Shown in pieces: positions 45,096-53,831 of a DNA stretch of 64,000 nt. Position 1 is the first letter of the stretch, and every line of letters starts with the position of its first letter. This DNA comes from Bacillus sp. V2I10 (GTDB lineage: Bacteria > Bacillota > Bacilli > Bacillales > Bacillaceae): contig NZ_JAUSYV010000002.1 in the NCBI RefSeq assembly GCF_030817055.1, positions 325,562 through 389,561 of the forward strand. The letters are read 5' to 3'. Position numbers and translations under genes: made by a program. The notes beneath the pieces were generated by a model that saw nothing but the letters and a program-made list of their open reading frames with translations, was not told where the DNA came from and made no database searches.

Positions 45096-45318
45096 TTTAT
45101 TATTTATATAAGTGGTAGGCAAATAAAAATACAACATACATTTGTTTCGTCATTTATTTAATCGAGACTTTGGTGAGATCCTCTTATATTTTATGTTTAG
45201 ACTCTTTAATCTACAAAGGGATATATTGATGAATTTTATTATGTAATATCAGGGTTATGATTACAGATTCACATAGTGACTTGTATATAAGACGTGAAAA
45301 ATGTGGAGGAAAACATAA

Positions 45319-46290
45319 ATGAATAAGATTGCAGTATTAACTAGCGGCGGGGATGCACCAGGAATGAATACCGCTATTCGTGCGGTCGTTCGAAGAGGAA
45401 TTTTTAAGGGACTGGATGTTGTTGGTGTACAAAATGGTTACAAAGGTTTAATGAATGGGGAATTTGTTTCGATGGACCTTGGAAGTGTTGGTGACATTAT
45501 TCACCGGGGTGGCACTATCCTACAAAGCACACGCTGTCAAGAGTTTAAGGAAGCTGAAGGACAGCAACAGGCTTTAGCACAACTAGAAAAGGAGGGCATT
45601 GATGGTTTAATCGTCATTGGCGGAAATGGCACTTTTGAAGGTGCCAGAAAATTAACCGCCAAAGGATTTCCAACTATTGGTATCCCTGGAACCATTGACA
45701 ATGACATTGCAGGGACGGAATATACGATTGGATTTGATACTGCCGTGAACACAGCTGTGGAAGCAATTGATAAAATTCGTGATACGGCAGCCTCTCATGA
45801 GCGTACCTATGTCGTTGAGGTAATGGGCCGCGATGCAGGTGACATTGCTCTATGGGCAGGAATGTGTGCGGGGGCAGAATCGATTATTATCCCGGAAGCT
45901 GACCATGATGTGGATGATGTAATTGACCGTATCAAGCAAGGATATAAGCGTGGAAAAACGCACAGCATTATTGTGGTCGCTGAAGGAGCATTTAATGGTG
46001 TAGGTAAAGGGATAGAAATCGGTAGAGTGATTAGAGAAAGAACAGGATTTGACACAAAGGTGACTATTCTTGGGCATCTTCAACGTGGGGGATCTCCTAG
46101 TGCTTATGACCGGATGATGAGCAGTCAGATGGGAGCAAAAGCCGTCGATTTGCTGGTTGAATCCGAGAAAGGCGTGATGGTGGGTTTGAAAAATGGCAAA
46201 CTGATTCATTCACCTTTTGAGGAAGCAGCAAAAGAGAAGCATAGTGTTGATTTGTCCATCTATCATTTAGCAAGAAGTCTTTCTATCTAA
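45319..46290 (+). CDS. pfkA: 6-Phosphofructokinase
   Basis: 323 residues, PfkA type: LTSGGDAPGMNTAIRAVVRR, then VIGGNGTFEGARKL, PGTIDNDIAGTEYTIGFDTA, MGRDAGDIALWAG, LGHLQRGGSPSAYDR. Makes fructose 1,6-bisphosphate for aldolase cleavage. Residue 103 is Asn where bacterial ATP-PFKs (including B. subtilis) have Asp in GGDGS. GGAGG precedes the ATG. First of pfkA-pyk-rpiB. No HxlR box lies directly upstream. Confidence 0.93.
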   Translation: MNKIAVLTSGGDAPGMNTAIRAVVRRGIFKGLDVVGVQNGYKGLMNGEFVSMDLGSVGDIIHRGGTILQSTRCQEFKEAEGQQQALAQLEKEGIDGLIVIGGNGTFEGARKLTAKGFPTIGIPGTIDNDIAGTEYTIGFDTAVNTAVEAIDKIRDTAASHERTYVVEVMGRDAGDIALWAGMCAGAESIIIPEADHDVDDVIDRIKQGYKRGKTHSIIVVAEGAFNGVGKGIEIGRVIRERTGFDTKVTILGHLQRGGSPSAYDRMMSSQMGAKAVDLLVESEKGVMVGLKNGKLIHSPFEEAAKEKHSVDLSIYHLARSLSI

Positions 46291-46304
46291 AAGGGATGAT
46301 CCTA

Positions 46305-47735
46305 ATGAGAAATACAAAAATTGTTTGTACCATTGGTCCAGCTAGTGAAGAACCTGAAATATTAAAGAAGTTAATCTTGGCTGGCATGAATGTAGCTCGT
46401 CTAAATTTTTCCCATGGGTCGAATGAAGAACACGCATCGCGTATCGAAACAATACGCACTTGTGCCAAAGAGTTAAGACGACATATATCGATTATGCTGG
46501 ATACAAAAGGTCCCGAAATCCGCACAGGAGTTCTAGAAAACGGCCAGATCACCCTTAGAAAAGATGATTCGTTTATTTTGACGACAGAAAAGATAATTGG
46601 AAATCAGGAAAAAGTAAGCATTACTTACGACAGGCTTCCAGAGGACATCTATGTTGGAGCAATAATCTTAATTGATGACGGGCTAATTGAGCTACATGTT
46701 GAATCAATCAACGAAAGAGATATTTATTGCCGAGTGATAGATGGAGGTGTTCTTAAAGACCGAAAAGGAATAAATTTACCGAAAATATCCACTAATCTCC
46801 CTGCTATAACAGAAAAGGACATCGCTGATATTGCTTTCGGCATCCGTATGAACGTTGATTTTATCGCTGCTTCTTTCGTCCGCAAGATAGAAGACGTTCT
46901 TCAAATCAGAAAAATCATCCAAGAGTACGAGTCCAATATTTCAATTATTGCGAAAATTGAAAATCGAGAAGGTGTCAATAATGCCAATGATATCTTGAAT
47001 GTGGCTGACGGCTTGATGGTAGCTCGGGGGGACTTAGGAGTAGAAATTCCTGCCGAGGATGTTCCGCTTGTTCAAAAAAAGTTAATAGCAGCTTGCAATG
47101 CAGCAGGCAAGCCGGTGATTACGGCAACCCAAATGCTTGATTCCATGCAGAACAATCCCAGACCGACTAGAGCAGAGGCTAGTGATGTGGCTAATGCTAT
47201 CTTTGACGGGACCGATGCCATTATGCTTTCTGTTGAAACGGCTGCCGGTACATATCCAGTCGAATCTGTTGAAATGATGAATAGAATCGCAATGAAAGTA
47301 GAGTCTTCCCTGATGTATAAAGAGCAGGTGTACCATACACCCAGCAGACAAATGACCATTACTGCTGCAATGGGGCAGGCTGTAACCAAAACGGCACACA
47401 CCTTGAATGCAACGGCCATTTTAACACCAACTGAGAGTGGTTATACAGCGCGCACCGTATCAAAATATCGTCCATCCTGTCCTATCATTGCTGTTACCCC
47501 GAGAGAGGATACTCTTAAACGTTTGGCATTGGTATGGGGAGTACATCCCATTTTATTTGATGGTGCTGATAATACCGATGAAATGATGGGAAAGTCGATT
47601 CAAGCTGCCTTGAAGAAAAAAGCCATTAAGCAAGGAGACTTAATCGTGATTACAGCAGGTGTACCTGTTCGCGAAACGGGAACAACAAACATGATGAAGG
47701 TTCATATGGTACAGGATGTAATCATTAAAAGATAG
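46305..47735 (+). CDS. pyk: Pyruvate kinase, short form
   Basis: 476 residues: TKIVCTIGPASEEPEILKKL, MNVARLNFSHGSNEEH, the signature IIAKIENREGVNNANDIL and MVARGDLGVEIPAEDVPLVQ, and ATQMLDSMQNNPRPTRAEAS. It lacks the extra C-terminal PEP-utiliser domain of B. subtilis Pyk (585 aa). The ATG at 46305 fits AAAAGGG at 46290-46295, 14 bases after pfkA. Converts phosphoenolpyruvate to pyruvate with ATP gain. Confidence 0.93.
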   Translation: MRNTKIVCTIGPASEEPEILKKLILAGMNVARLNFSHGSNEEHASRIETIRTCAKELRRHISIMLDTKGPEIRTGVLENGQITLRKDDSFILTTEKIIGNQEKVSITYDRLPEDIYVGAIILIDDGLIELHVESINERDIYCRVIDGGVLKDRKGINLPKISTNLPAITEKDIADIAFGIRMNVDFIAASFVRKIEDVLQIRKIIQEYESNISIIAKIENREGVNNANDILNVADGLMVARGDLGVEIPAEDVPLVQKKLIAACNAAGKPVITATQMLDSMQNNPRPTRAEASDVANAIFDGTDAIMLSVETAAGTYPVESVEMMNRIAMKVESSLMYKEQVYHTPSRQMTITAAMGQAVTKTAHTLNATAILTPTESGYTARTVSKYRPSCPIIAVTPREDTLKRLALVWGVHPILFDGADNTDEMMGKSIQAALKKKAIKQGDLIVITAGVPVRETGTTNMMKVHMVQDVIIKR

Positions 47736-47746
47736 GAGGAGGAAAA

Positions 47747-48193
47747 ATGAAAGTAGCAATCGCATCTGATCATGGTGGGGTGAATATTCGGAAAGAAATA
47801 ATCTCACTGATGGAAGAGCTGAATATTGAGTATATAGACTTAGGGTGTGAATGCAGCACCTCCGTCGACTATCCAGATTACGCGATTCCAGTGGCGGAGA
47901 AGGTAGCAAGCGGTGAGGTAGAACGTGGTATTCTAATTTGTGGGACAGGCATTGGAATGAGTATTGCGGCAAACAAAGTAAATGGAATACGCTGTGCGCT
48001 TGTGCATGATTTGTATAGTGCTAGGGTAACCAGGGAGCATAACGATTCTAATATATTAGCGATGGGAGAACGTGTCATCGGTCCGGGCTTAGCCCGAGAA
48101 ATTGCGAAAACATGGTTAACAACCTCCTTTGAAGCTGGCAGGCACAAAAATCGTGTCAATAAAATAGCATCTTATGAAGCAATGCATATGTAA
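47747..48193 (+). CDS. rpiB: Ribose-5-phosphate isomerase B
   Basis: 148 residues: IASDHGGVNIRKEII, STSVDYPDYAIPVAEKVASG with the catalytic Cys region LICGTGIGMSIAANKVNGIR, and REHNDSNILAMGERVIG. Interconverts ribose and ribulose 5-phosphate. AGGAGGAGG precedes the ATG, 11 bases after pyk. It supplies the formaldehyde acceptor. Confidence 0.92.
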   Translation: MKVAIASDHGGVNIRKEIISLMEELNIEYIDLGCECSTSVDYPDYAIPVAEKVASGEVERGILICGTGIGMSIAANKVNGIRCALVHDLYSARVTREHNDSNILAMGERVIGPGLAREIAKTWLTTSFEAGRHKNRVNKIASYEAMHM

Positions 48194-48536
48194 AATAGAC
48201 TTTGGTATTTTATTAAAAATAGGGTCTCATAGATTAATAGAATCTGGCGCATTGTAATCAATAAATTTTTATAAATATCACAAATTTATAAAATTGGACT
48301 AAAAATTTGACATAATTATCGAATATTATCAAAAAAGATTATAATTTTGAATAATCTAATTCTATTTACCTGTAATTCAAGCGAAATTTTGTCTGATAAT
48401 TCCGATTTTTACAATGATTCCAAAAATAGATTTAGTATAATTAAAATCAAATCAATGGTTCTATAATGTTCCAATAAGAATTTTTCACTTCATTGGTGCA
48501 TGAACCTTGGATAAATAATATTGAATTAATAATAGT
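48194..48536. other. Intergenic, AT-rich
   Basis: No supported gene. It contains repeated AATTATCGAATATTATC-like words without clear structure. Confidence 0.35.
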
Positions 48537-48552
48537 TGTAAGCGGTTACACA
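48537..48552 (+). promoter_or_regulatory. Putative cre site (CcpA)
   Basis: TTGTAAGCGGTTACAC fits the CcpA cre pattern TGNNANCGNNNNCA with dyad symmetry. It lies 20 bases before the amine-oxidase remnant's start, indicating that this promoter once was (or is) catabolite-controlled. Confidence 0.65.
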
Positions 48553-48572
48553 CATTAAAAGGAGGATATATA

Positions 48573-48780
48573 ATGAGCACACAAGAACAGGTTTTACAAA
48601 AAGTTGGTCACCCTCTTGAGCCCCTAACAGCAGATGAGATTTTAAAAGCGATGGGCAAGATATCGCATCAACAAAGATGCTCCAGAAGAAAGATTTGCCA
48701 ACGAATCAGAAGAATATATAGTAATTGAAGAATTAGCAGCAACTGAAGAATTAACAGTAGCAGCATCTAAAATAGAATAG
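48573..48780 (+). pseudogene. Remnant of a copper-containing primary-amine oxidase (5' end)
   Basis: AAGGAGG precedes an ATG and the frame starts MSTQEQVLQKVGHPLEPLTA, DEILKAMG. HPLxPLxxxEI is the N-terminal motif of copper amine oxidases, which release aldehyde, ammonia and H2O2 from amines (formaldehyde from methylamine). After about 30 codons the match stops; another frame ends at 48780 (RINKDAPEERFANESEEYIV, then an acidic tail to KIE). The rest of the roughly 650-codon gene is absent. The promoter region with its cre site remains and now reads into rpe. Confidence 0.55.
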
Positions 48781-48837
48781 TGCTCTCTATCAAGGTGAGA
48801 GTACATTTCTAATAAAAAGAAAGCAGAGGTATAAATT

Positions 48838-49500
48838 ATGATTAAAATTGCACCTTCAATACTTTCAGCTAACTTTGCAAGGCTAGAAGATGAAATAAAA
48901 GATGTCGAACGGGGCGGGGCCGATTATATACATGTTGATGTCATGGACGGTCATTTTGTACCAAACATAACGATTGGTCCGTTAATTGTCGAGGCAATTA
49001 GACCCGTAACAAACTTACCTTTAGATGTACACTTAATGATAGAAAACCCAGATCAATACATTGGGGCGTTCGCAAAAGCTGGCGCTGATATAATAACGGT
49101 TCATGTTGAAGCTTGCACACATTTGCATAGAACGATTCAACAAATTAAAGCCGAAGGGGTGAAAGCAGGGGTTGTATTAAATCCTCACACTCCGGTTTCA
49201 ATGATCGAGCATGTGATAGAAGATGTTGACCTTGTTTTGTTTATGACAGTTAATCCTGGATTTGGAGGACAATCTTTCATACATTCTGTCCTACCCAAAA
49301 TTAGCCAGGTTGCTAGCATGATAGAAGAGAGGAACTTGCAAGTTGAAATTGAAGTTGACGGTGGAGTGAACTCAGAAACTTCGAAACTTTGTATCGAAGC
49401 AGGAGCAAATGTCCTTGTCGCAGGTTCAGCCATTTATAATCAAAAGGATCGAGCTCTAGCAATTGCAAATATTAGAAATGAAAATCATGTAGTTAAATAG
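48838..49500 (+). CDS. rpe: Ribulose-phosphate 3-epimerase
   Basis: 220 residues: IAPSILSANFARLEDEIKDV, YIHVDVMDGHFVPNITIGPL, DVHLMIENPDQYI, TVNPGFGGQSFIHSVLPKI, and EVDGGVNSETSKLCIEAGAN. Converts xylulose 5-phosphate to ribulose 5-phosphate, the last regeneration step. AGAGGT precedes the ATG. It sits behind the amine-oxidase promoter remnant. Confidence 0.94.
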   Translation: MIKIAPSILSANFARLEDEIKDVERGGADYIHVDVMDGHFVPNITIGPLIVEAIRPVTNLPLDVHLMIENPDQYIGAFAKAGADIITVHVEACTHLHRTIQQIKAEGVKAGVVLNPHTPVSMIEHVIEDVDLVLFMTVNPGFGGQSFIHSVLPKISQVASMIEERNLQVEIEVDGGVNSETSKLCIEAGANVLVAGSAIYNQKDRALAIANIRNENHVVK

Positions 49501-49669
49501 ACTTTAAAATCGAACGGGCCAAATGATTAAATAATTCTCTGAATAATTGCAGGGCCCATCCCTGATCGATGGAGTAACCAACGTTTTATGATGGGTCCGA
49601 TTCTTTCTTTAATCCCAATCGCATTTGTAGACTGTTAAGCTAAAAATCAAAAATAATGTGGTGGTAGAA

Positions 49670-51037
49670 ATGTATATCCTAATGATTGGTATAAATTACA
49701 AAACAGCTTCTGTTGGGACCCGAGAACGTTTTGCTTTTCAAGAAGAGACAAAAGAAAAAGCCATTCGGACCTTAAAAAACACGAAAAGCATTTCAGAAGG
49801 CGTCATTCTAGGAACATGCAACCGTACCGAAATCTATGCCGTAGTTGACCAATTGAATACAGGAAGGCATTACTTAAAAAGCTTTCTTGCCGATTGGTTT
49901 GGAATAGATAAACATGAGTTTGCTGACTATCTTTACATTAAAGAAAACGATGAAGCTGTTGAACATTTATTTCGAGTAGCTTGTGGACTTGATTCCATGG
50001 TTTTAGGAGAGACACAAATATTAGGACAAGTGAAAAATTCCTTTTTTCAAAGCCAGAAACTTAAGAGTACAGGCACCATTTTTAATATGCTGTTTAAACA
50101 GGCAATAACACTGGCAAAGCATGTACAATCGAGTACCGATATAGGGAAAAATGCTGTTTCTGTTAGTTATGCCGCCATTGAATTAGGAAAGAAAATCTTT
50201 GGAGATTTTCGGAACAAAAAGGTGGTTATTGTTGGCGCTGGAAAGATGGGAGAATTGACAGCAAAACATCTCCATGAACAAGGTGTTAACACCTTCTTTG
50301 TGGTGAACAGAACATATGAACGGGCGAAAAGTGTAGCTGACCACTTTAATGGCAAAGCGATACCAAATCAAAATCTGTCAGGTGCTTTGATTGAAGCCGA
50401 TATCGTCATTACTTCAATTAGTACAGACAGTTATGTACTGACAAAACAACAGATTCAATCAGTTTCTCAGAAAAGAAACAACCGCCCTTTATTCATGGTC
50501 GATATCGCTGTACCTAGAAACCTCGATCCAGACATTAATGATTTGAACAATGTTTTCTTATATAACATCGATGATTTAGAAGGCATTGTGGAAGCTAATC
50601 TTGAAAAACGAGCTCAAGAAGCAGAAAAAATTAAGTTAATGATCGAGCAAGAACTAATTTCTTTTAATTCGTGGATAAGCACATTAGATGTTGTTCCGCT
50701 TATGGCTGCATTGCGGGAAAAATCATTAGCCATTCAACAAGAGGCTGTTCGTAATATTGAGAATAAGTTACCAGGTTTAACGGAAAGAGAACTGAAAATT
50801 ATTCGAAAATACTCAAAAAGCATTGTAAACCAGATGTTACATGATCCTTTGCTTGGTATCAAAGAAATGGCTGCTAATCAAACCAAAAAGGAAGTTTTAG
50901 ACCTTGTAATCCAATTATTTTCTTTAGAAGAAGAAATAGACAAACAAAGTCAAATAAAAGAACACAATTCAGACTCAGAGTTACTCAAAGTGTTGAATCC
51001 TTCTCCTACCTTCAGGAATATTCCTGTTCACACATAA
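49670..51037 (+). CDS. hemA: Glutamyl-tRNA reductase
   Basis: 455 residues, the normal Bacillus length, starting MYILMIGINYKTASVGTRER. Catalytic Cys in LGTCNRTEIYAV, GLDSMVLGETQILGQVKNSF, NADPH-binding VVIVGAGKMGELTAKHL, and DIAVPRNLDP. It makes glutamate 1-semialdehyde, the first committed step of haem synthesis. No other hem gene follows, so this is an accessory copy. Next-but-one is a haem catalase gene, so extra haem supply under oxidative load is a plausible role. A GTG at 49658 is open but ATG 49670 matches the family. Confidence 0.92.
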   Translation: MYILMIGINYKTASVGTRERFAFQEETKEKAIRTLKNTKSISEGVILGTCNRTEIYAVVDQLNTGRHYLKSFLADWFGIDKHEFADYLYIKENDEAVEHLFRVACGLDSMVLGETQILGQVKNSFFQSQKLKSTGTIFNMLFKQAITLAKHVQSSTDIGKNAVSVSYAAIELGKKIFGDFRNKKVVIVGAGKMGELTAKHLHEQGVNTFFVVNRTYERAKSVADHFNGKAIPNQNLSGALIEADIVITSISTDSYVLTKQQIQSVSQKRNNRPLFMVDIAVPRNLDPDINDLNNVFLYNIDDLEGIVEANLEKRAQEAEKIKLMIEQELISFNSWISTLDVVPLMAALREKSLAIQQEAVRNIENKLPGLTERELKIIRKYSKSIVNQMLHDPLLGIKEMAANQTKKEVLDLVIQLFSLEEEIDKQSQIKEHNSDSELLKVLNPSPTFRNIPVHT

Positions 51038-51111
51038 ATTAACGGAGCGAAAAACGTGTTTGTATTAGCGCAGAAGTTGATCATATAAAAAGGTAACAGG
51101 GGTGATCTGTC

Positions 51112-51582
51112 ATGGAAAATAAAAAACCGTATAAATCAACATCATATAGTGAGATCATGAAATCCCTTAACACAAAAAAGAAAGTGGAAGAAGAGTCTTC
51201 AAATCTTGAAACAAATGCGGTCATTAAAAATAAAAAACCGTATAAATCAACATCATATAGCGAGATTATGAAATCTCTTCATTCAGAAAAGAAAGTGAAA
51301 GATGAGCCTTCGAATCTTGAAACGAATGCGGTCATTAAAAATAAAAAACCGTATAAATCAACATCATATAGTGAGATCATGAAATCCCTTAATTCTCAAA
51401 AAAAGACGAACGATGAATATTCAATTCTTGATACGTATATAGAAATGATCTTTGATGAAGCAATGTATACCCATCAACTAAAGCTGCTTGAAGAAAAGAT
51501 TGATGAGGCAATTGATTCAAATGATAAGCCTTTATTTCTTGAATTATCGACTCAATATGCAAAATTAAGACTCGTAATGTAA
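51112..51582 (+). CDS. Repeat protein with C-terminal IDEAL domain
   Basis: 156 residues. Three tandem 37-residue units (111-bp period at DNA level), each KNKKPYKSTSYSEIMKSL, then a charged stretch and SNLETNAVI. The last about 50 residues (YIEMIFDEAMYTHQLKLLEE, then DSNDKPLFLELSTQYAKL) are an IDEAL domain. GGGGTGAT precedes the ATG. It stands between hemA and katA. Function unknown; repeat number may vary between strains. Confidence 0.7.
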   Translation: MENKKPYKSTSYSEIMKSLNTKKKVEEESSNLETNAVIKNKKPYKSTSYSEIMKSLHSEKKVKDEPSNLETNAVIKNKKPYKSTSYSEIMKSLNSQKKTNDEYSILDTYIEMIFDEAMYTHQLKLLEEKIDEAIDSNDKPLFLELSTQYAKLRLVM

Positions 51583-51659
51583 ACAATCTCTATTGTTATA
51601 AGGCAAGAAAACTCGCAAAACATAACTCTAGTAAAAAAATATAATTTTTAGTTAATTAA

Positions 51660-51697
51660 ATTTATTATTAAAAGATATTGATTATTTAATAATAAAT
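51660..51697 (+). promoter_or_regulatory. Inverted repeat upstream of katA, possible PerR/Fur-family operator
   Basis: ATTTATTATTAAA (51660-51672) and TTTAATAATAAAT (51685-51697) are exact inverted repeats. Inside the right arm TTATTTAATAATAA approaches the PerR consensus TTATAATNATTATAA. A perR-like gene lies directly downstream of katA. Confidence 0.5.
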
Positions 51698-51744
51698 GAT
51701 ATCATTATATATAGGTAATATAAAAACTTCAAGAGGTGAATCAA

Positions 51745-53202
51745 GTGAGTACAAATAATAATAATCTTACGACTAGTTGGGGTGCTCCGGTTGGAGACAA
51801 TCAAAACTCTTTGACAGCCGGTTCTCGTGGACCAACATTAATTCAAGATGTCCATCTATTAGAAAAATTAGCCCATTTCAACAGAGAGCGTGTTCCTGAA
51901 CGTGTTGTTCATGCAAAAGGGGCAGGGGCACATGGATATTTTGAAGTAACAAATGATCTAACAAAATATACTAAAGCTAACTTCTTATCAGAAGTAGGAA
52001 AACGTACTCCGTTATTTATTCGCTTCTCTACGGTAGCTGGGGAAAATGGTTCTGCAGATACTGTGCGTGATCCACGTGGTTTCGCTGTGAAATTTTATAC
52101 AGAAGAAGGGAATTACGATATTGTTGGGAACAATACACCAATTTTCTTTATTCGTGATGCGATTAAATTCCCTGATTTCATTCATACACAAAAACGCCAT
52201 CCGCAAACACACTTGAAAAATCCTAATGCAATATGGGATTTCTGGTCTTTATCCCCTGAATCTTTACACCAAGTAACTTATCTAATGGGTGACCGTGGTA
52301 TCCCTGCGACTTTACGTCACATGCATGGATTTGGAAGTCATACATTCAAATGGACGAACGATGAAGGTGATGGCGTTTGGATTAAATATCACTTTAAAAC
52401 AGAGCAAGGTGTTAAAAACTTATCAGAAGAAGTTGCAGCACGTATTGCGGGTGAAAATCCTGATTATCATACAGAGGATTTATTTAATGCGATTGAAAGA
52501 GGCGACTTCCCGGCATGGAAACTGTATGTACAAATCATGCCGTTAGAAGATGCAAATACTTACCGTTTTGATCCATTCGATGTTACAAAAACATGGTCTC
52601 AAAATGATTATCCATTACTTGAAGTAGGTCGAATGGTGTTAGATAGAAATCCAGAGAACTATTTTGCTGAAGTAGAACAAGCAACGTTCTCTCCTGGAAC
52701 ATTAGTACCTGGTATCGATGTTTCTCCAGATAAAATGCTTCAAGGCCGTTTATTTGCCTATCATGATGCACATCGTTATCGTGTGGGTGCCAACCATCAG
52801 GCATTGCCAATCAACCGTGCTCGCAATGAAGTGAAAAACTATCAACGCGATGGCCAAATGCGTTTTGACAACAACGGCGGTGGTTCTGTTTACTACGAAC
52901 CAAATAGCTTCGGAGGCCCGAAAGAATCATCAAATGCGAAGCAAGCAGCTCTCGCTGTATCTGGTGTAGCTGAAAGCGTGGCTTATGACCATAATGACCA
53001 CTATACTCAACCTGGTGACTTATATCGTTTGATGAGTGAAGAAGAGCGTACACGTTTAGTCCAAACAATTGTTGGTGCGATGAAACCTGTTGAAAGAGAT
53101 GAAATTAAACTTCGTCAAATCGGCCACTTCCAAAAAGCAGATTCAGAATTAGGAACACGTATCGCCGAGGGTCTTGGTTTATCAGTATCACAAGAAGTTT
53201 AA
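51745..53202 (+). CDS. katA: Haem catalase
   Basis: 485 residues, small-subunit clade 3: catalytic His in RVVHAKGAGAHGYFEVTND, Asn in the FYTEEGNYDIVGNNTPIFFI region, and the haem Tyr motif RLFAYHDAHRYRVGANH. Decomposes H2O2. GTG at 51745 fits AGAGGTGA (51732-51739) better than GTG 51736. It would protect against peroxide from oxidases acting on C1 or amine substrates. Terminator and perR-like gene follow. Confidence 0.94.
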   Translation: MSTNNNNLTTSWGAPVGDNQNSLTAGSRGPTLIQDVHLLEKLAHFNRERVPERVVHAKGAGAHGYFEVTNDLTKYTKANFLSEVGKRTPLFIRFSTVAGENGSADTVRDPRGFAVKFYTEEGNYDIVGNNTPIFFIRDAIKFPDFIHTQKRHPQTHLKNPNAIWDFWSLSPESLHQVTYLMGDRGIPATLRHMHGFGSHTFKWTNDEGDGVWIKYHFKTEQGVKNLSEEVAARIAGENPDYHTEDLFNAIERGDFPAWKLYVQIMPLEDANTYRFDPFDVTKTWSQNDYPLLEVGRMVLDRNPENYFAEVEQATFSPGTLVPGIDVSPDKMLQGRLFAYHDAHRYRVGANHQALPINRARNEVKNYQRDGQMRFDNNGGGSVYYEPNSFGGPKESSNAKQAALAVSGVAESVAYDHNDHYTQPGDLYRLMSEEERTRLVQTIVGAMKPVERDEIKLRQIGHFQKADSELGTRIAEGLGLSVSQEV

Positions 53203-53299
53203 GAGACTTTGATGAATATGGTTACAAGTTTAATAAAATGAGTTTTAAAGTGTAATACATTCTCAAAGCTCAAATGCATTAAAAACTTCAATCCTAACG

Positions 53300-53327
53300 A
53301 AAAGATCATCATAATGATGGTCTTTTC
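53300..53327 (+). terminator. Terminator of katA
   Basis: AAAAGATCATCAT pairs with ATGATGGTCTTTT, one wobble pair, ending in T. Confidence 0.8.
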
Positions 53328-53366
53328 TACTACCATACTTAAAATTTGACTAATGAGGTGTTGAAT

Positions 53367-53831
53367 ATGTATCAACATCGTGTGGAAAAGGGGTTTAAGC
53401 TTTTTAAAATAAATGGTTTAAAAATGACACCCCAACGTAAAGCCATCATGGAATATTTAGCAACTTCTGAATCTCATCCAACAGCTGAAGAAATTTTTAA
53501 TGAATTAACAAGTAAGTTACCAAATATCTCAAATGCGACCGTTTATAATAATTTAAAATGCTTAAAAAAATTCGGCATTATAAATGAACTCACTTTTGGC
53601 CAGACCTCCAGCCGTTACGAATGGGCAACCTCCCTTCATTACCATGTTGTATGCATATCCTGCGGAAAATTACGTGATTTCAACTACCCTAGATTAACAG
53701 ATGTAGAGGAATTTGCTGAAAAAAAATCGGGCTTTACTATAACCCGACATCACTTTGAGATTTATGGAACCTGTACAGACTGCAATCATAAAAATACCCC
53801 CCTTAAAAACAGTGAGAAAATATCGAAATAA
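53367..53831 (+). CDS. perR: PerR-like Fur-family regulator
   Basis: 154 residues: helix-turn-helix GLKMTPQRKAIMEYLATSES with SNATVYNNLKCLKKFGIINE, and two zinc pairs CISCGKLRDF and CTDCNHKN. RHHFEIYGTC supplies regulatory-metal His residues. GAGGTG at 53355-53360 supports ATG 53367. In PerR, His oxidation by peroxide causes release. Adjacent katA and its inverted repeat are the likely target. Fur or Zur is less likely given the catalase link. Confidence 0.85.
   Translation: MYQHRVEKGFKLFKINGLKMTPQRKAIMEYLATSESHPTAEEIFNELTSKLPNISNATVYNNLKCLKKFGIINELTFGQTSSRYEWATSLHYHVVCISCGKLRDFNYPRLTDVEEFAEKKSGFTITRHHFEIYGTCTDCNHKNTPLKNSEKISK

Noticed and set aside
49551..49610. GGGCCCATC/GATGGGTCC pairing after rpe as a riboswitch or T-box before hemA
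   Set aside because: Only one long-loop pairing is visible, with no conserved T-box or riboswitch core; at most it is a weak terminator of rpe.
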